From Hawksworthiomyces lignivorus (Eukaryota; Ascomycota; Sordariomycetes; Ophiostomatales; Ophiostomataceae), in assembly GCA_002917075.1 (NCBI GenBank), contig NTMA01000001.1, positions 1,178,001 through 1,242,000 on the forward strand: DNA of 64,000 nucleotides, read 5' to 3'. Both the position numbers and the translations under genes were made by a program. Numbering within the stretch: the stretch's first letter is position 1; the number at the start of each line of letters is the position of its first letter. The notes under the pieces are model-generated. The model was not told the origin of the DNA, did not search any database, and saw only the letters and a program-made list of their open reading frames with translations. Positions 32,674 to 44,315 of the stretch are shown here, in pieces.

Positions 32674-33825
32674 AGGACTAGCAGCTATGTGCGAAATTTG
32701 ATATCTGCACATATGTGTTCCGAGCTGCGGAAACTAATATGCCGAGAGAAGGACAAGTTGCATCCCTTCTCTTTGGTACATATGGACAGGCTCGGCCTCG
32801 ACTAGCAAAACTACATCGCCTTGTGTGCTGGAGACATCTCACATTCTGATTGGCAGTGGTCCTAATAGGCTCCTTCAGCGAAAGAAGCGACCGCACCGCG
32901 AGAAGATAATTTCTTGGTCAGAAGCAGCATGTCCAGAGAGGTGATTAGTCTGTGTGACCCACTGGGTGGGGGAGAAGAAGAATGCTTATGCTGTGCTTTT
33001 TGGCTCTATACAGAGTACATGCATACATCATGTAGATATCTATACGCATGAGGAATACTTGCAACGGGCAACCAGAACCTTGGGAACGCGAGACGGTCAA
33101 TACAGTGCGTCGTGGGGGGTTGTTTTGAGTCATTGGGCAATTGGGCAATCGGGTTGTTTCAACTCCGATCCTCGGCAGACATTGCATAAGAGGGCGTTCC
33201 AGAAGATCCCGCAGAGAAGGGGATACTTGAGTTTGGGCTCCTGGGCTTTTGACAACTTGTCACTGAATGTCATAGCTAATCAATGAGGCTGCACGGGCCA
33301 CAAAGAACCCATTCAGCTCACAATCACAACAAAACAGAGCGTCTCTTGTCCCAAATTGGCATGATTTAAAAATGAATGTACTCTCCCGCGTAGATCGGAA
33401 GGCCTGACGAGTCAGATTTAGGTGGTCCGCACCATTTACGCAAGCCTGTCGGCTCGGGAGGAGCACCGAACATTTTCGTGCGGTTTCCACTACCTGTTGT
33501 TCCAACGCCTCTACAGCCATCTGGCTCTTTAGCCCTTCCTCGGTCTTTCATCCTTGCCCGTGCTTAATCCACCAGGCCGTGTTCCCGCCTGGTGACTCCG
33601 TTGCACCAAGCAGATAAGAAATATCCAAAACACTTCCGGCGCAGATTGTGAGCCTACTAGCCACCGCAGGTACAGATTCCATATATCATTGAACGTCTGC
33701 TTTTCGGCCACATATCACCGAGCTTTTACTTTCCACCGCTTCACCCTCTTCTCTCTCTTTCACTCTTGACTTTCTTCAGCTATCTCTCCTTTCTTAGAGT
33801 AGCGCAAGCTCAAACCAGATATAGC
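32674..33825. other. Intergenic region
   Basis: 1.15 kb between two plus-strand genes. Several short open frames lie on both strands, none with domain signal. An upstream ATG at 33766 is in frame with the next gene but would add a Phe/Leu-rich leader not expected for the enzyme. Confidence 0.5.
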
Positions 33826-35245
33826 ATGGCAGAACCTTTCAATACACCCATCCCGGGCGCAACGCCGCGGTCGACTTCGCCAGTGCTGCAAATTACCACT
33901 ACGAGCTCTCCTGACAAGACAAGGCCGACCGTATTACACATCGGTGATGAGGTCCGCTACAACCCAGATATATACGCTGAATTTTCTCGAGAATTCAATA
34001 TAGTTAAACCTAGTGCTTCTGAGCGCCAGCGACCGGAATTCATCCGGGCTCTGCGCAGCGGAAAATGGGGCGACTTCGCTGCGATTTTCCGTCCATTCTG
34101 GGGAAGTGGCGGTGAGATGGGCAGCTGGGATGACGAATTGATATCACTGCTACCGGCCAGCTGCCGTGTTTTTGCCAGCGCCGGCGCGGGCTTTGACTGG
34201 GCGGACACCAAAGCCCTCGGACAAAAAGGCAAGTGATAGCGTGAAACTGGGAGTACCGAATCTATACAAAGTGATGCTAGATCGGATGTTTACAGATGAT
34301 AACAATAATCCACAACTATTATCTTTGCACTTCGAGCAGAACCACAAAGTTATCGGCAGGCCATAATTTCGTCAAAGTTCATATCGCATTCTGTTCTTGG
34401 TCCGTCCGCTGTCTTCTAACACATCAATCACAGGAATTATTTACTGCAATTCTGGCTTAGCCGCAGCTGAAGCTGTTTCCGACTTTGCTGTCGCTATGGT
34501 AATCTCAACGTTTCGGCACCTGCCATGGTGTATGGGCGCCGCGACGTCCACTGCTTCGGATTCCCCCGAAGTTCGGCAAGAACTATTTAGGGCTTGCCAT
34601 AGTTTGGCCACTGTACGGTCTAACAATCTGCGAAACCATGTCTTGGGTCTCATCGGCATGGGTAACATCGGCCAGAAAATTGCGGCAAAGCTCGGCTGTC
34701 CGGCCTTTGGCATGAAGATTCACTATTACGACGTGGCGCGCAAACCGGAGTCGCTCGAGCAGGAACTGCGAGCGACGTTCCACAGCACGCTGGAGAGTTT
34801 GCTTGGCGTAACAGATTGTGTTGTTCTCTGCACGCCGGCATCTACTGACGGCCGCCCGCTTATAACACGGGAGACAATTGCCCAAATGAAACAACATCCT
34901 TCACCAGCACGCTTTGTGAACATTGCACGTGGTTCGCTGGTCGATGAAGAGGCTTTAGCTGACGCATTGGAAGAAGGTCGCCTTAGCGCCGCGGCTTTGG
35001 ACGTGCACGCAGCTGAGCCATTTATTCATTCACGCCTCTTGAAACTTGCCACGACTTTAACAAAGTCAGACCCCAATGTACGAGGTGTTCCTGCCCCTGT
35101 AATGCTCACTTGTCACAATGCAGGTGGTACCTTGGAGACGCACATCGGATTTGAAGAATTGAGCATGAGAAATATCATGGCTGTGCTGGGCGGCCGGGAT
35201 GCAATCACACCTGTAAACTTACAATATTTACGGAAGCGGGATTAA
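33826..35245 (+). CDS. D-isomer specific 2-hydroxyacid dehydrogenase
   Basis: NAD(P)-dependent reduction of 2-oxoacids to D-2-hydroxyacids. Exons 33826-34228 and 34434-35245 encode 404 aa. The 205-nt intron uses a GC donor (GCAAGT) and ends TTCTAACACATCAATCACAG. This junction rebuilds KGIIYCNSGLAAAEAVSDFA, the start of the conserved core. The Rossmann motif is VLGLIGMGNIGQKIA. The catalytic residues are the Arg in VNIARGSLVDEEAL, the Glu in LDVHAAEP and the His in LTCHNAGG. The subgroup is nearest the fungal glyoxylate/hydroxyisocaproate/mandelate-type enzymes; the substrate cannot be read from the sequence. It is probably cytosolic when started at 33826. Starting at 33766 would add MTFFSYLSFLRVAQAQ, which could mimic a leader. 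Confidence 0.9.
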
Positions 35246-36073
35246 AGGAACCATATGGTATCTAGATTTAGAGAGGCGACTTTTACTACGTTCTTATTCC
35301 TAGAGTAGAATTCAATTTATAACGCCAATGCAACTTGGCTATGCGCACTTCATCTCGTTTGGATGTAGATCGTGGGGAGAATAGCCTTTGCCTTGCGGTT
35401 GCTAGATGAATCTAGGTTCAGATAGAAAGAGATTGACGCGAGACGTGTCGATCAAACAAATCTGTACAGGTTCCTGAGTGCGATGCGACATTTAGTTGAG
35501 CCTCGAACTTTGAATGTCGCGGCTGAAATTCCAGACGAGCTTTGGGCAAGCCCCTAAATTACGGCTCGACCCGTTCGCATTTTTCAAAATGAACCTACGG
35601 CTATTCTAAGAGCGCTGTCTGAGAGACCGCCTCAACACGATGCGACCGCATTGTGGTGAGCCATCGTCAAAAACGCATAGGGAGAACTGCCGCCAAGAGA
35701 TTTTTCGTCCCAATTCTGTTCCACAGTTCTCTTGGCCAGCAACAAACTGGTATGATTTTCATGAAGCGAGGACTGACTTTGAACTCTTTGCCTACCCTTA
35801 ATAAATCCAATCATTATACCAAGCCATTCGCCGCATTCAGTTGTAGACAGAAGTTGTAAGCGGACAGAGAGGCCATGACCATATCGTGTCGAGCTATATA
35901 AAGATGCCATCTGCAGAACCGTTGTGGCATGTTGAATGTTTCGCTGTCTCGCTGTCACTTGTAATTTTTATTCTTCAATCTTGCAACAATATCAACAATT
36001 TTCCTCGTTTAGAACCCTTCGCTACTGTTACGCTTTTGGCTTGTCGAGAATTTATCTACTCATACCATACACC
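35246..36073. other. Intergenic region
   Basis: About 830 bp, promoter of the small secreted protein gene. No gene or RNA is recognised. Weak open frames on either strand are domain-free. Confidence 0.55.
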
Positions 36074-36439
36074 ATGCAGTTTTCTACGCTTCTTGTGTCA
36101 TTGTTTGCGGCTGCAACCGCCCAGGCCGCCGTCCTGGATCTTCGCGCCGCCGCCGATTTCGGCGCCTGCACACCAACGATGGACTTCCAACTCGGCCGTC
36201 CCGGCCGCAAGGCTGATGAGGGCACTTTCTTGCCCACCGACCCGCTTGTTGCCAAGGGCCAACAAGATGCGCTCAACCCAAACATCATCACGAAGCGTAT
36301 CTGCGACCAGCTGACCAACGTGTGCAACGCCAATCAGGCAGCCAAAGATCTGTGCACACAGGCTGAGGCCACGGTCCAGTCATTGGGTACAAAAGATGCT
36401 AGCACTGCGACAGCTTTCAATTCAGCGCTTGGTTTCTAA
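36074..36439 (+). CDS. Small secreted protein
   Basis: A single exon of 121 codons. The signal peptide is MQFSTLLVSLFAAATAQA, cleaved before AVLDLR. The mature protein has four Cys (FGACTP, KRICDQL, NVCNAN, DLCTQ), suggesting two disulfides. Conserved-looking segments are ACTPTMDFQLGRPGRK, DPLVAKGQQDALNPNIITK and SLGTKDASTATAFNSALGF. Similar short secreted proteins are common in ascomycetes, and their function is not established. They are often listed among candidate effectors or cell-wall proteins. The upstream in-frame ATG at 35936 is rejected because it would bury the signal peptide. Confidence 0.88.
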   Translation: MQFSTLLVSLFAAATAQAAVLDLRAAADFGACTPTMDFQLGRPGRKADEGTFLPTDPLVAKGQQDALNPNIITKRICDQLTNVCNANQAAKDLCTQAEATVQSLGTKDASTATAFNSALGF

Positions 36440-37095
36440 TCATTCAATTGGGGAGCGGTGGAAACGGACTAAACGGCTAGGATTGGGAGTTGGAATAGGT
36501 AGAAGGCATTCGGCAGTGAGCAATCTTCGTGTCTGCCATGTACAAATTGGTGAGCGGACACGGGCAAGGTAGTTTAGAGAGTTGCACGTTCCTCTCTGTC
36601 AGAGGGAATGAAAATAGAAAAACCTCTAAAAAAAAAATCAAAACCTCATCACAACTTTGACAGTTCACGCTGTTTTATCTAGGCAATTGTTTGTTAATCA
36701 GCCATGGTCTATTTTAAGTAATTCTCGTTAGTCCTCCCGCGTAGGCATCCCTACCTACAGGATGAATATCTTGGCATTTCTCAGTCGCAACAGAATTTTG
36801 GTTGTGGTTGTCTTACTCTGCTCTAGACCTTGTGGCAGAGAGATATTTCTTGGTTTGTTCTGATTTCAGGAGCAAAAATAATAACAACAATAAAAAAAAA
36901 CTAAAAAAACATACGCGATGCGATGGTAAGGGCAATTGCTCATTAAAAATACACTCGTGTGGAAGAGGTCGTCCCTCCCCTCTTTAGTTGTTTATTCCTC
37001 AGTAGTTCCTCCAGTTGTACTCAAAGACGCTCGAGTCGTGCTTTACAATACTTTCTTTTGAGGCCAACAAAAGTCTTGGGGAATCAGATTCCGTA
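36440..37095. other. Convergent 3' flanks
   Basis: 656 bp between the small secreted protein gene and the PARP gene, with A-tracts near 36625 and 36890. No gene. Confidence 0.6.
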
Positions 37096-39367
37096 TCACA
37101 TACGGACCCTGAAAAGGTATCGTAGCCGTACCTGGGACACGTCGTACACAATATACTCATTGTAGAGGAGATACGCATTTTTGACATTCGTCGCTCCCGG
37201 CAATGAGGAAACATCAGGCTGCACGCGAAGAGAAGAATTAGAAATACTCTATCAAGCAAGGAAACAAAGGGGAAAGGGTGTGAACGTCATACCATTTTTA
37301 CACCAGCGAGGTCTTTGTGAACACAAGCGGCGTCTTTCCAATCAGAAGGACCAGTCTGACCTTGACCTAGTGTGGCGAACATCCCGTTTTGTTTGGCAGT
37401 GTCTCCTGCCGTGTACGAAGCGGATGTCAGTTCCTGCAACGGCGAGCCAAGTTTGGCTTCGCACAAAAGCAACAACGCTGTGCCACCTGAGATACCAGAG
37501 CAACAATAATTGGCAGACTTGGAAGACATGTCTGCTAGATAAATACCCTTGCCAAACATATAGCCGGACACGGGTGCTTCGGGAGGCGCAATTCGCAGGC
37601 CTTGGCCCAGAATGCCACCGAAATTGGTCACTCGTGAACCATGCCACAGCAAGCGTGCGTCTGAGCCAACCCCGGATAGAGAACATTTGTCAAACCGATC
37701 TTGCTCTCCTCGGCGCTCAATGCGAAAGATTTCCTGGATGTCGTACTTGACGTTGTGGGTGGTGCCGCGCGTGGCGTGCAGATAGCCAGCGAGTTCTTTG
37801 AATTCCTGACTCTCGGCATCCAGAGCTGTCATTTCTTTCATTCCCAATCCTGAATAGTGCTTATCGGCAGGATGAATGGGTTCCTTTTTGGCCCGATCCA
37901 CTTTCATTAACAGCTCTGCATCTTTCATATCGCTCAGACTCTCTAGGAGCTCAATTTCTTTCTTCAGACGAGCGTAGTCTTGGATAATCGGAGGCCGGTT
38001 CCGTCCGAAAGCATGGGGAATGACAGAGTAATAAAGATTAGACAAGCGCTCAACTGCATTTTGGAATGTCGAGTTGTGGATGGTTTGAGCAAGGCTTGCA
38101 TCGTCTAACAAAGCTGAAAGATCTTTCAGAGTCTGAAAACCTCGGCTGATTGTAGACTTGCTCAGTTTTCCCAAAGGCAATTTGTTTGCATCATAGTTCA
38201 AGTCTGTCATAGTAGCTGCAAAGAATTGCCGATTGAATATCAACTCCATAAGCTGTTGAAGAGGTGCCGAAAGAGTGCACGGAGGCGGCTCTAGGCTGTC
38301 CGCGTCATTGCTACCATCTTCTTTCTTAGTGGCCGCACCGATGCCATTTTGCCCAGATTCGTCATCCAGATCATCGTCGGAGTCTTCTAGGTAGCTTCGT
38401 TCGACATAGGCGTATTTTCCAGGAATTGGATCGTTGCCTCGCTTATCCCACATGAGCCCGGATTTGTCTCTGAATTTCTTGTTGAAGTTCTTGAGAGCAT
38501 CGTCCAAGCCACCGTTGCCAAGGATAGCCGACTGTCCTTTCTCACCAACGCGTCCCCATCGAGTCCACGTCTGGTACTGGTCGTTGGTCTTTTTAAGAAC
38601 CTTTATTTCCATGGTCAGAATCAAATTTGACATGCAGAATTGCAACTCACAGCGCATGACATGGGCCATACCTGAATACGATAGAACTTGTTGTTGTTCT
38701 GCCCAGAATTTGTTTGATTCAGAGAAGCATCCCAGACGACGCCGTCATCGTCTACATATACAGCCACTGCTGAAAGAGGACAGTATTCATCGACTGGGAT
38801 GTTGATCTTTGCCTGCTTTGGTTTGTCAACCGAGCCTTCTCTCTTCGCCTTTTTGGAGGCTGGTAGCAAGACCGCCTGTGTCGTAGCGGAATTGTCTGCT
38901 ACAGAAGGGGCATTTCTCTTCTTCACGCCACTGGTATTGTTAGTGGCCACTGGTGTAGAAAGCAAAGAAACAGCCAGTGTATCAGTAAGTTGGCCGGCTG
39001 CAGCTGGCGCAGGCGGAGATGGTACAGGTGTCGGAGAGAGCAAATAAGAAACCTCGGGCACTTTCTTGTCACCAGAAACACAGTCGAGAAGCCATTGAAC
39101 GCCAACAATCGGAATGCCTAACCCCTGGGCGGTCTTGACTTTCACAGTAGGCTTTTTGTAGTTTTCCGGTGTAGCAATGAGGTGAGAGGCGTCTGGTGTG
39201 ACGGCATTCAGTGCTGTAGCACCTAGCTTCTCAATGTCTTGCTTTAGCGCAGCTTGAGACATGCAGGCAAAGCTGCCACAGAGGGCGATTTTGCAGCCCG
39301 TCAGTGGAGGTGGTAGAGGTGGCGCGACATTGCTTGATTTGTTTCCTCCCCTCTTCCGAGGAGGCAT
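37096..39367 (-). CDS. prpA: Poly(ADP-ribose) polymerase (PrpA type)
   Basis: Three exons, 39367-38672, 38600-37293 and 37218-37096, encode 708 aa. Intron 1 (GTATGG...AAAG) joins NNNKFYRIQ to VLKKTNDQYQTWTRWGRVGE, the WGR domain. Intron 2 (GTATGA...GTGCAG) joins LAGVKM to PDVSSLPGATNVKNAYLLYN. Domain order: BRCT (about residues 22-110, GCKIALCGSFACMSQAALK to GVQWLLDCV), a Pro/Ser linker, WGR (about 190-300), the helical regulatory domain, then the ART domain. The H-Y-E triad is intact: LLWHGSRVTNFGGIL, KGIYLADMSSKSANYC and LLYNEYIVYD. The 40-residue last exon carries the catalytic Glu. The BRCT-WGR-PRD-ART order is that of filamentous fungal PARPs involved in DNA repair and ageing. No zinc fingers are present. 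Confidence 0.96.
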
Positions 39368-40226
39368 ATTTGGGGAATTGGAAAAAGTAGTTTGGTGGTT
39401 CTAGTTACCCTGGATCTCAGTGACGTGAATGGCACACTCAATAAAAGAAGAATGCAGACGGAAGAAAAGATAAAAACTGAGAACCAAAGATAACTTGAGT
39501 AACTTTGTGTATTAGAGAGCGGTCAATGGTGTTGAATAAATAGGAAGCCAGAGAGGAGACATTGGCGCGGTTTTCTTTTGGTTTAGTTGCGTGTTGGTAG
39601 GAGTGGTCAGGCAGCGAGCAGGCAGCCACCACCCCTGGACACCAAAGAACACGAAACTAACGCCTCCTCACGTGTCCTACTAATAGAGGCTGTTATTCAA
39701 CACAGCAGAATTGAACCCCCAGAAAAATTGACAATTTGAAGAAGTACTCCGAAATGCAAGATTTTAGAATTATGTGAAAACAATGTAAGATAGAGATCTA
39801 GCTGAAATAAAAGAGAAATGATATGTGGCGCGGAGAGAGTGTGTGAATGAAATGGAGGCATGCCGACAAGGTGAAGTTAAACTACAGCGTAAGAATGGTG
39901 AATCTTTAATTATGTGTATGTTCTTTTTGTCGCCTTTAATTCAATTAGGAGGGGATAGGGTGAATGTAAGATAGTTGCTAGATCAATGCAATATTGGTTC
40001 CCTACAGACACCTTTTTAGCACAATATTGCGATAGGCACTATTTGTGAATACTGGCCGCAGCTCATGGCAATAGAAACAACCTTATTGACGCTAAATACA
40101 AAATAGGATAGCACAATGAACAAATCAGTGCAAATAGCTAGGAGTAGTATAAGAAGAATCTATGACATGGCTGACGAACTCTGAAATGGCATAAAGACAA
40201 AGAAAATAGACCAGATGGATTTACGT
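39368..40226. other. Intergenic region
   Basis: 860 bp holding the PARP promoter and the 3' flank of the phosphatase inhibitor gene. AT-rich in the middle, with nothing recognised. Confidence 0.55.
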
Positions 40227-41116
40227 CTATGATGCCTGCATGTTTGGTAGTGGAGGTACAGGAGGCGCACCAGAGACGCTGTCTCCATTATTCTCGTCAT
40301 CATCTGCTAGCTCGTCCAATTCCTCTGGATGCCCCAGAAATTTCGCAACATTTTTCATCTCATAGTGCTTCTTGCGCATTTGCTCAAAGCGACGGTGCTT
40401 TTCACGCTCTTCAGCGCTCATGCCCACGAGATCATCGTCTCCATGTACACTTCCAGAGTCGTCAACATGCACCTTGCTTGGCCTCCTCTCAAACTCCCCT
40501 TCCGGCACTTCCTCTTCGGGCTCGCCGAGGGAAAATCCAGGAATGCCATCTTCTCGTCCGTCTATTCCACCGTCCTCGTCGTCAGATGGATCCTCAGAGG
40601 GGTCGTAATGTTTCGCGTAAGGCGTTTTCGGCTCGTCGATCTTCATGGTCGCAGTGCGCTCCTGCTCCGTCAGATACAGGTTTACTTCATCCCATTTCAG
40701 TCGCTGCGAGTTTTCAAGATCTTCGTCGCCATTATGGGATGGGGTCCGGCTCGACTGGCGCCGCGAAGAGGCTAGGCGAGCCGCAGAAGAAGACCGGCGA
40801 TGACCAGTGTTGAGCTGGGTGTTGTATAGGGTTCGTTCCTTGTCGTTTAGTGCTGGTTCGCCATCCTCAACGGCCACAGACGCGGTCGTTGGCGATGTCG
40901 GCGGTGAACTATGAAATGAGTGCTTGAGAATGCCTAGCAGAGAAGCGTTAGAAAGTCAGAGCATGCTATTTCAGCGCAAATAGGCAAGAAGCTTGGCGAA
41001 AGAGAACAGCTAGGTTGAGCATAAAGATAGGGAGAGCACTTACCCTTAGGCCGTTTTGCATCGGGAGGAGGGGGAATATGAAGGGGCGGTTCAGAGACGG
41101 GGGCCTCAGACGCCAT
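40227..41116 (-). CDS. GLC8: Protein phosphatase 1 inhibitor-2 homologue
   Basis: Exons 41116-41044 and 40933-40227 encode 259 aa. The intron (GTAAGT, branch TCTAAC, TGCTAG) rebuilds [15 protein letters not shown], the KGILK motif that contacts PP1. Further family motifs follow in order. [16 protein letters not shown] (about residue 105) is the KxxWDE-like box. [16 protein letters not shown] holds the GSK3/CDK-type Thr in [23 protein letters not shown] (near 210) is the inhibitory helix with HYxE-like residues. It would act as inhibitor and chaperone of Glc7/PP1. The rest is acidic and disordered. Confidence 0.93.
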
Positions 41117-41568
41117 ATTGTAAATCGAGGGAGATATCGTAGAGGTTATATTGTAATGCAGAGTTTGATGATGCTGCTTGTTTGAAGCGAAGTGGCTGGT
41201 GACAGAAGAAGGCAAATGCTGCGTTTTGCAGGGCGTGACATAGCGGGGTCGGCTGCTCATTCCTACATTTGGGGGTGGGGCGCCCTTATTGGCTAAAATG
41301 CAGCCAAGTTCTGCGTGACCTTACTGGATAAGCTTTGCTAAAGAGGTAGATAATACTGTAAGATACATGACGTTGAGTCCAATAGCCTTACAAGATTCTT
41401 AGTAACAGCCGTAACCTCTCTCCCGAGTGCACCTTTGCTTTCTTCGACATCGGTTTGTCCTATTTGAAATTTTAGACATCCACCTGCATTTTGTTGGTGT
41501 CGTGAAGTTTCCGTCGTCGACATTGATGTGTGCTCACGCTACAAGTTTATCCGGAGACTTGCGACACC
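41117..41568. other. Boundary between housekeeping block and cluster
   Basis: 450 bp between the start of GLC8 and the stop of the sugar-porter gene. No gene. This marks the likely left edge of the catabolic cluster. Confidence 0.5.
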
Positions 41569-43363
41569 TTAGGCTTCTTCGGAAACCTGGGCTTTTACCT
41601 GCTCTTCGTGAATCTCATGGGACCCCAGTTCCCTTGCCTGCTTTGAGCATTCACACTGATATGCAGCAAAGTCTCTTGCAGCGACTCTTTTCTCAAACAT
41701 TTCGTCGATTTCTTCCAATGAGCGGCCTTTCATTTCTGGAAGTAAAAAGTAGAAGAACACTAGCAAAGAGTAGAGGGAAATAGTTAGTAGCGCAAGTTTG
41801 AGCATCTTCATTATACCAGAGATTGAGCAAATGACATACAGAATGCAAGAGCATTGGAACCTGCCCAAAGCCAACAGTATTTAACTCCCCAATTCAAAGC
41901 CTTGGGATTGATGAAAAAAGGAGAGCAGAATGCAGTCAGCCCTATTAAATTATTAGAAAAAAAAAGGCGAATAAAACTGACGGGCAGGAAATTTGCGTGT
42001 CTCACAAGCAAAAACGTAATCGATAGCAGTTGCAATTGAAAGAGTTAGCACACGGAGCCGCGAATTGACCACCTCTGCCGAAATTGGCCATGTGACGGCC
42101 CCAGAGAATGCTCCATACAACACGGTGTATATAACAGAAAATGCCACGAAATTCTTTGCCGAAGCTTGGCTTTCTGGGGAGATGGTACCGCCCAAAGCAG
42201 CTCCCATCATAGACAAGACAGCTCCTCCAGTTGCTAAGAGGATCATAGAACGGCGACCGAGGAACTGGTGGCTGCAATATACGGCGAAACAAGCCGCTAC
42301 GATACCGGCGCAGAGGTTATAGATAGACATCTCAAAAGGATTGCTTATGCCGGCCTGTTTGTAAAAATATGTCTGTAATGTTCAGTTTCCTCGTCATATA
42401 TCTTTTCTCTTTTCTTCTGCCAAGTATCATACATGAGACAAGGAGTTTTATGATTGCACTTACCCCATATGAGATAAACACCCAAATTCCTGATGCTGCC
42501 CTTGATGTAACAGTTCCAATGCACAAAATAGTTCGCCGCAATTCTGTGCCCTTGAACATATCTACCAGCGCGACAGAAGATGCAATGGCCTTTTCCTCTT
42601 CGATTCCGCGTATCATCTCAACTAACTCCTCTTGAAATAACTCCGGTGTCAGGGAATTGTTTCGTAAGACGGCCAGCGCTTCTTCTGCATCTTTGGTTCG
42701 ACCCTGTACAAGCAGCCATCTTGGTGATTCGGGAATAAAAATGGCCACAATAGACAAAGAGAGGGGGAACACAAAAAGACACGCTAGTCCAATTTGGTAG
42801 CAAAGCCTTCCTGGAACGTCTTTGGTAACATATGGAATGATAGTTCCAAGAACACCACCAACATTGGTTGTTGCGCCAAATATACCTGAGCAAAGGCTCC
42901 GAAGATGTGAAGGTGCGCATTCCGCAACATATGCATTGCAGATGGTGATAAAAAATGCGTTCGAGATTCCGATTAGAGCTCGACCTACACAGAGCCCAGG
43001 AACCGTTGTCGTACCGATCTGGACGGCGCAGCCCGCAAAGCCCAAAAGAGTTCCCATCCAAACGCCTTGACGGCGGCCGAAGTAACGAGAGAACAAACCA
43101 GTAAATAAAACACCAAACATTGTTCCGACGTTTAGGAACGATGTGATGAGTTGCTGAGTTGTCGGGTCGATGTTCCAACCAGTGCGTGGAGGGTCTTCTT
43201 TGTAGCCAAATATCTCAAGGAAACCTGTCATGGCCTGGAAAGAAGCAATGACAGCAGCATCGAAACCATACTGAGCATTAGCGAGGGCCATAAGACATGT
43301 AATAACCAAACATCTCTTGTTTGCACTGATTGGAGTCAATCTAGTTGCCTGTGGTGAAGACAT
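41569..43363 (-). CDS. Sugar-porter family MFS transporter
   Basis: Four exons (43363-42464, 42372-42006, 41941-41840, 41759-41569) encode 519 aa. Junctions rebuild FISYGTYFYKQAGISNPFE, DYVFAWLTAFCSPFFINP and NALAFLFFYFLLPEMKGRSL. Twelve TM helices are expected. Sugar-porter signatures are present: GLFSRYFGRRQGVWMG between TM2 and TM3, RALIGISNAFF, YVAECAPSHLRSLCSG (PESPR-related region), IPESPRWLLVQGRT and the end PEMKGRSLEEIDEMFEKR. It is therefore a plasma-membrane symporter of the sugar/quinate/inositol group; the substrate is unknown. It is the leftmost cluster gene, and its upstream region has a TTGCCGG element at 43657. The long cytosolic tail is charged. Confidence 0.92.
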
Positions 43364-44315
43364 TGTGCTTTCTTTCTTTCTTTTTGAAAATTTTAACAGT
43401 CTGCTAATGCATGTGAAATCGTTCAGTCAGTAGGCTGCCTATATGGCCATCATGGGTCTTTTTTGTTTTTGGCAATTCGTTCACTAGAATTGTAGACGTC
43501 GGGAGAAAAATGATTTATTTTCTTTGAGCTTCGGTTTGGTACGTTCCCCCTTTGAGTTTCTATCGTTCTAGTTTATATTGACAGAAACACGGGAAGAAAA
43601 CTCCATTTTGGCTTTTACCTTACCTTTTCCGTCCTCATTTTCATATTAAGAGAAAATTGCCGGTATTAAATTTGTAGAATGTTAATACACATTGAGAATT
43701 AAGCCAGAATCTCAAGATCCTCTTAGATCCTTTCAATAATAAGCATAGACACCACTTATTTCAACACATCACAGAAAGGCCCCTGCAATGTTAAACTCCA
43801 AATATGACAATCTCTGCCATCTTGGCATCATATGGGGGCCATGCGGATGAATTTCCACTAACACTTCTGGGAAGATTAGCTTCAATCCCTTGTGCCTTCT
43901 TGTGTTCAAAACGCTCAATAGCAGGGTCCAGATTGGTATACGGTAAGTATTCAATCTGATTTTCTTTCTATTTGTTGATTGCTGCAAGCCTATGAGTTGG
44001 TACAAGCTATGAAAGAAACTGGCGAACAATACGCATATACGCACACAGATCTACAATGTATATATGGAGAAAACGCATTTTAGATTTTGTGGGGTATTTT
44101 ATATTATTACAAATATTCACGGCAACATCTGCTAATCGGTGTGTGCCGCAGGCCATACTGGCCCTCTATAAACTCCTCTTCCTGCCCGATGTTGTCGAGA
44201 ACGTCGCTAGGAAGACAAGAGTAGTACTATGGCTTTGAATGTATTAGTCTTGCCTATATTTTTATTCCAAGCTATACTATGTGAGCTTTCGCACAGCTTA
44301 TTGCCGCTTCTTTCC
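43364..44315. other. Intergenic region upstream of the sugar porter
   Basis: 950 bp, AT-rich, between the transporter start and the regulator stop. No gene. It holds one TTGCCGG element, annotated separately. Confidence 0.55.
43657..43663 (+). promoter_or_regulatory. TTGCCGG element, sugar-porter promoter
   Basis: A single copy about 295 bp upstream of the transporter ATG. The same heptamer occurs in all the other cluster promoters. CGG/CCG cores are what Zn2Cys6 factors bind. Factor assignment is inference. Confidence 0.4.

Noticed and set aside
39650..39720. String like GGGGGTTCAATTCTGC on the minus strand, resembling a tRNA T-arm
   Set aside because: No matching acceptor stem or anticodon arm nearby.
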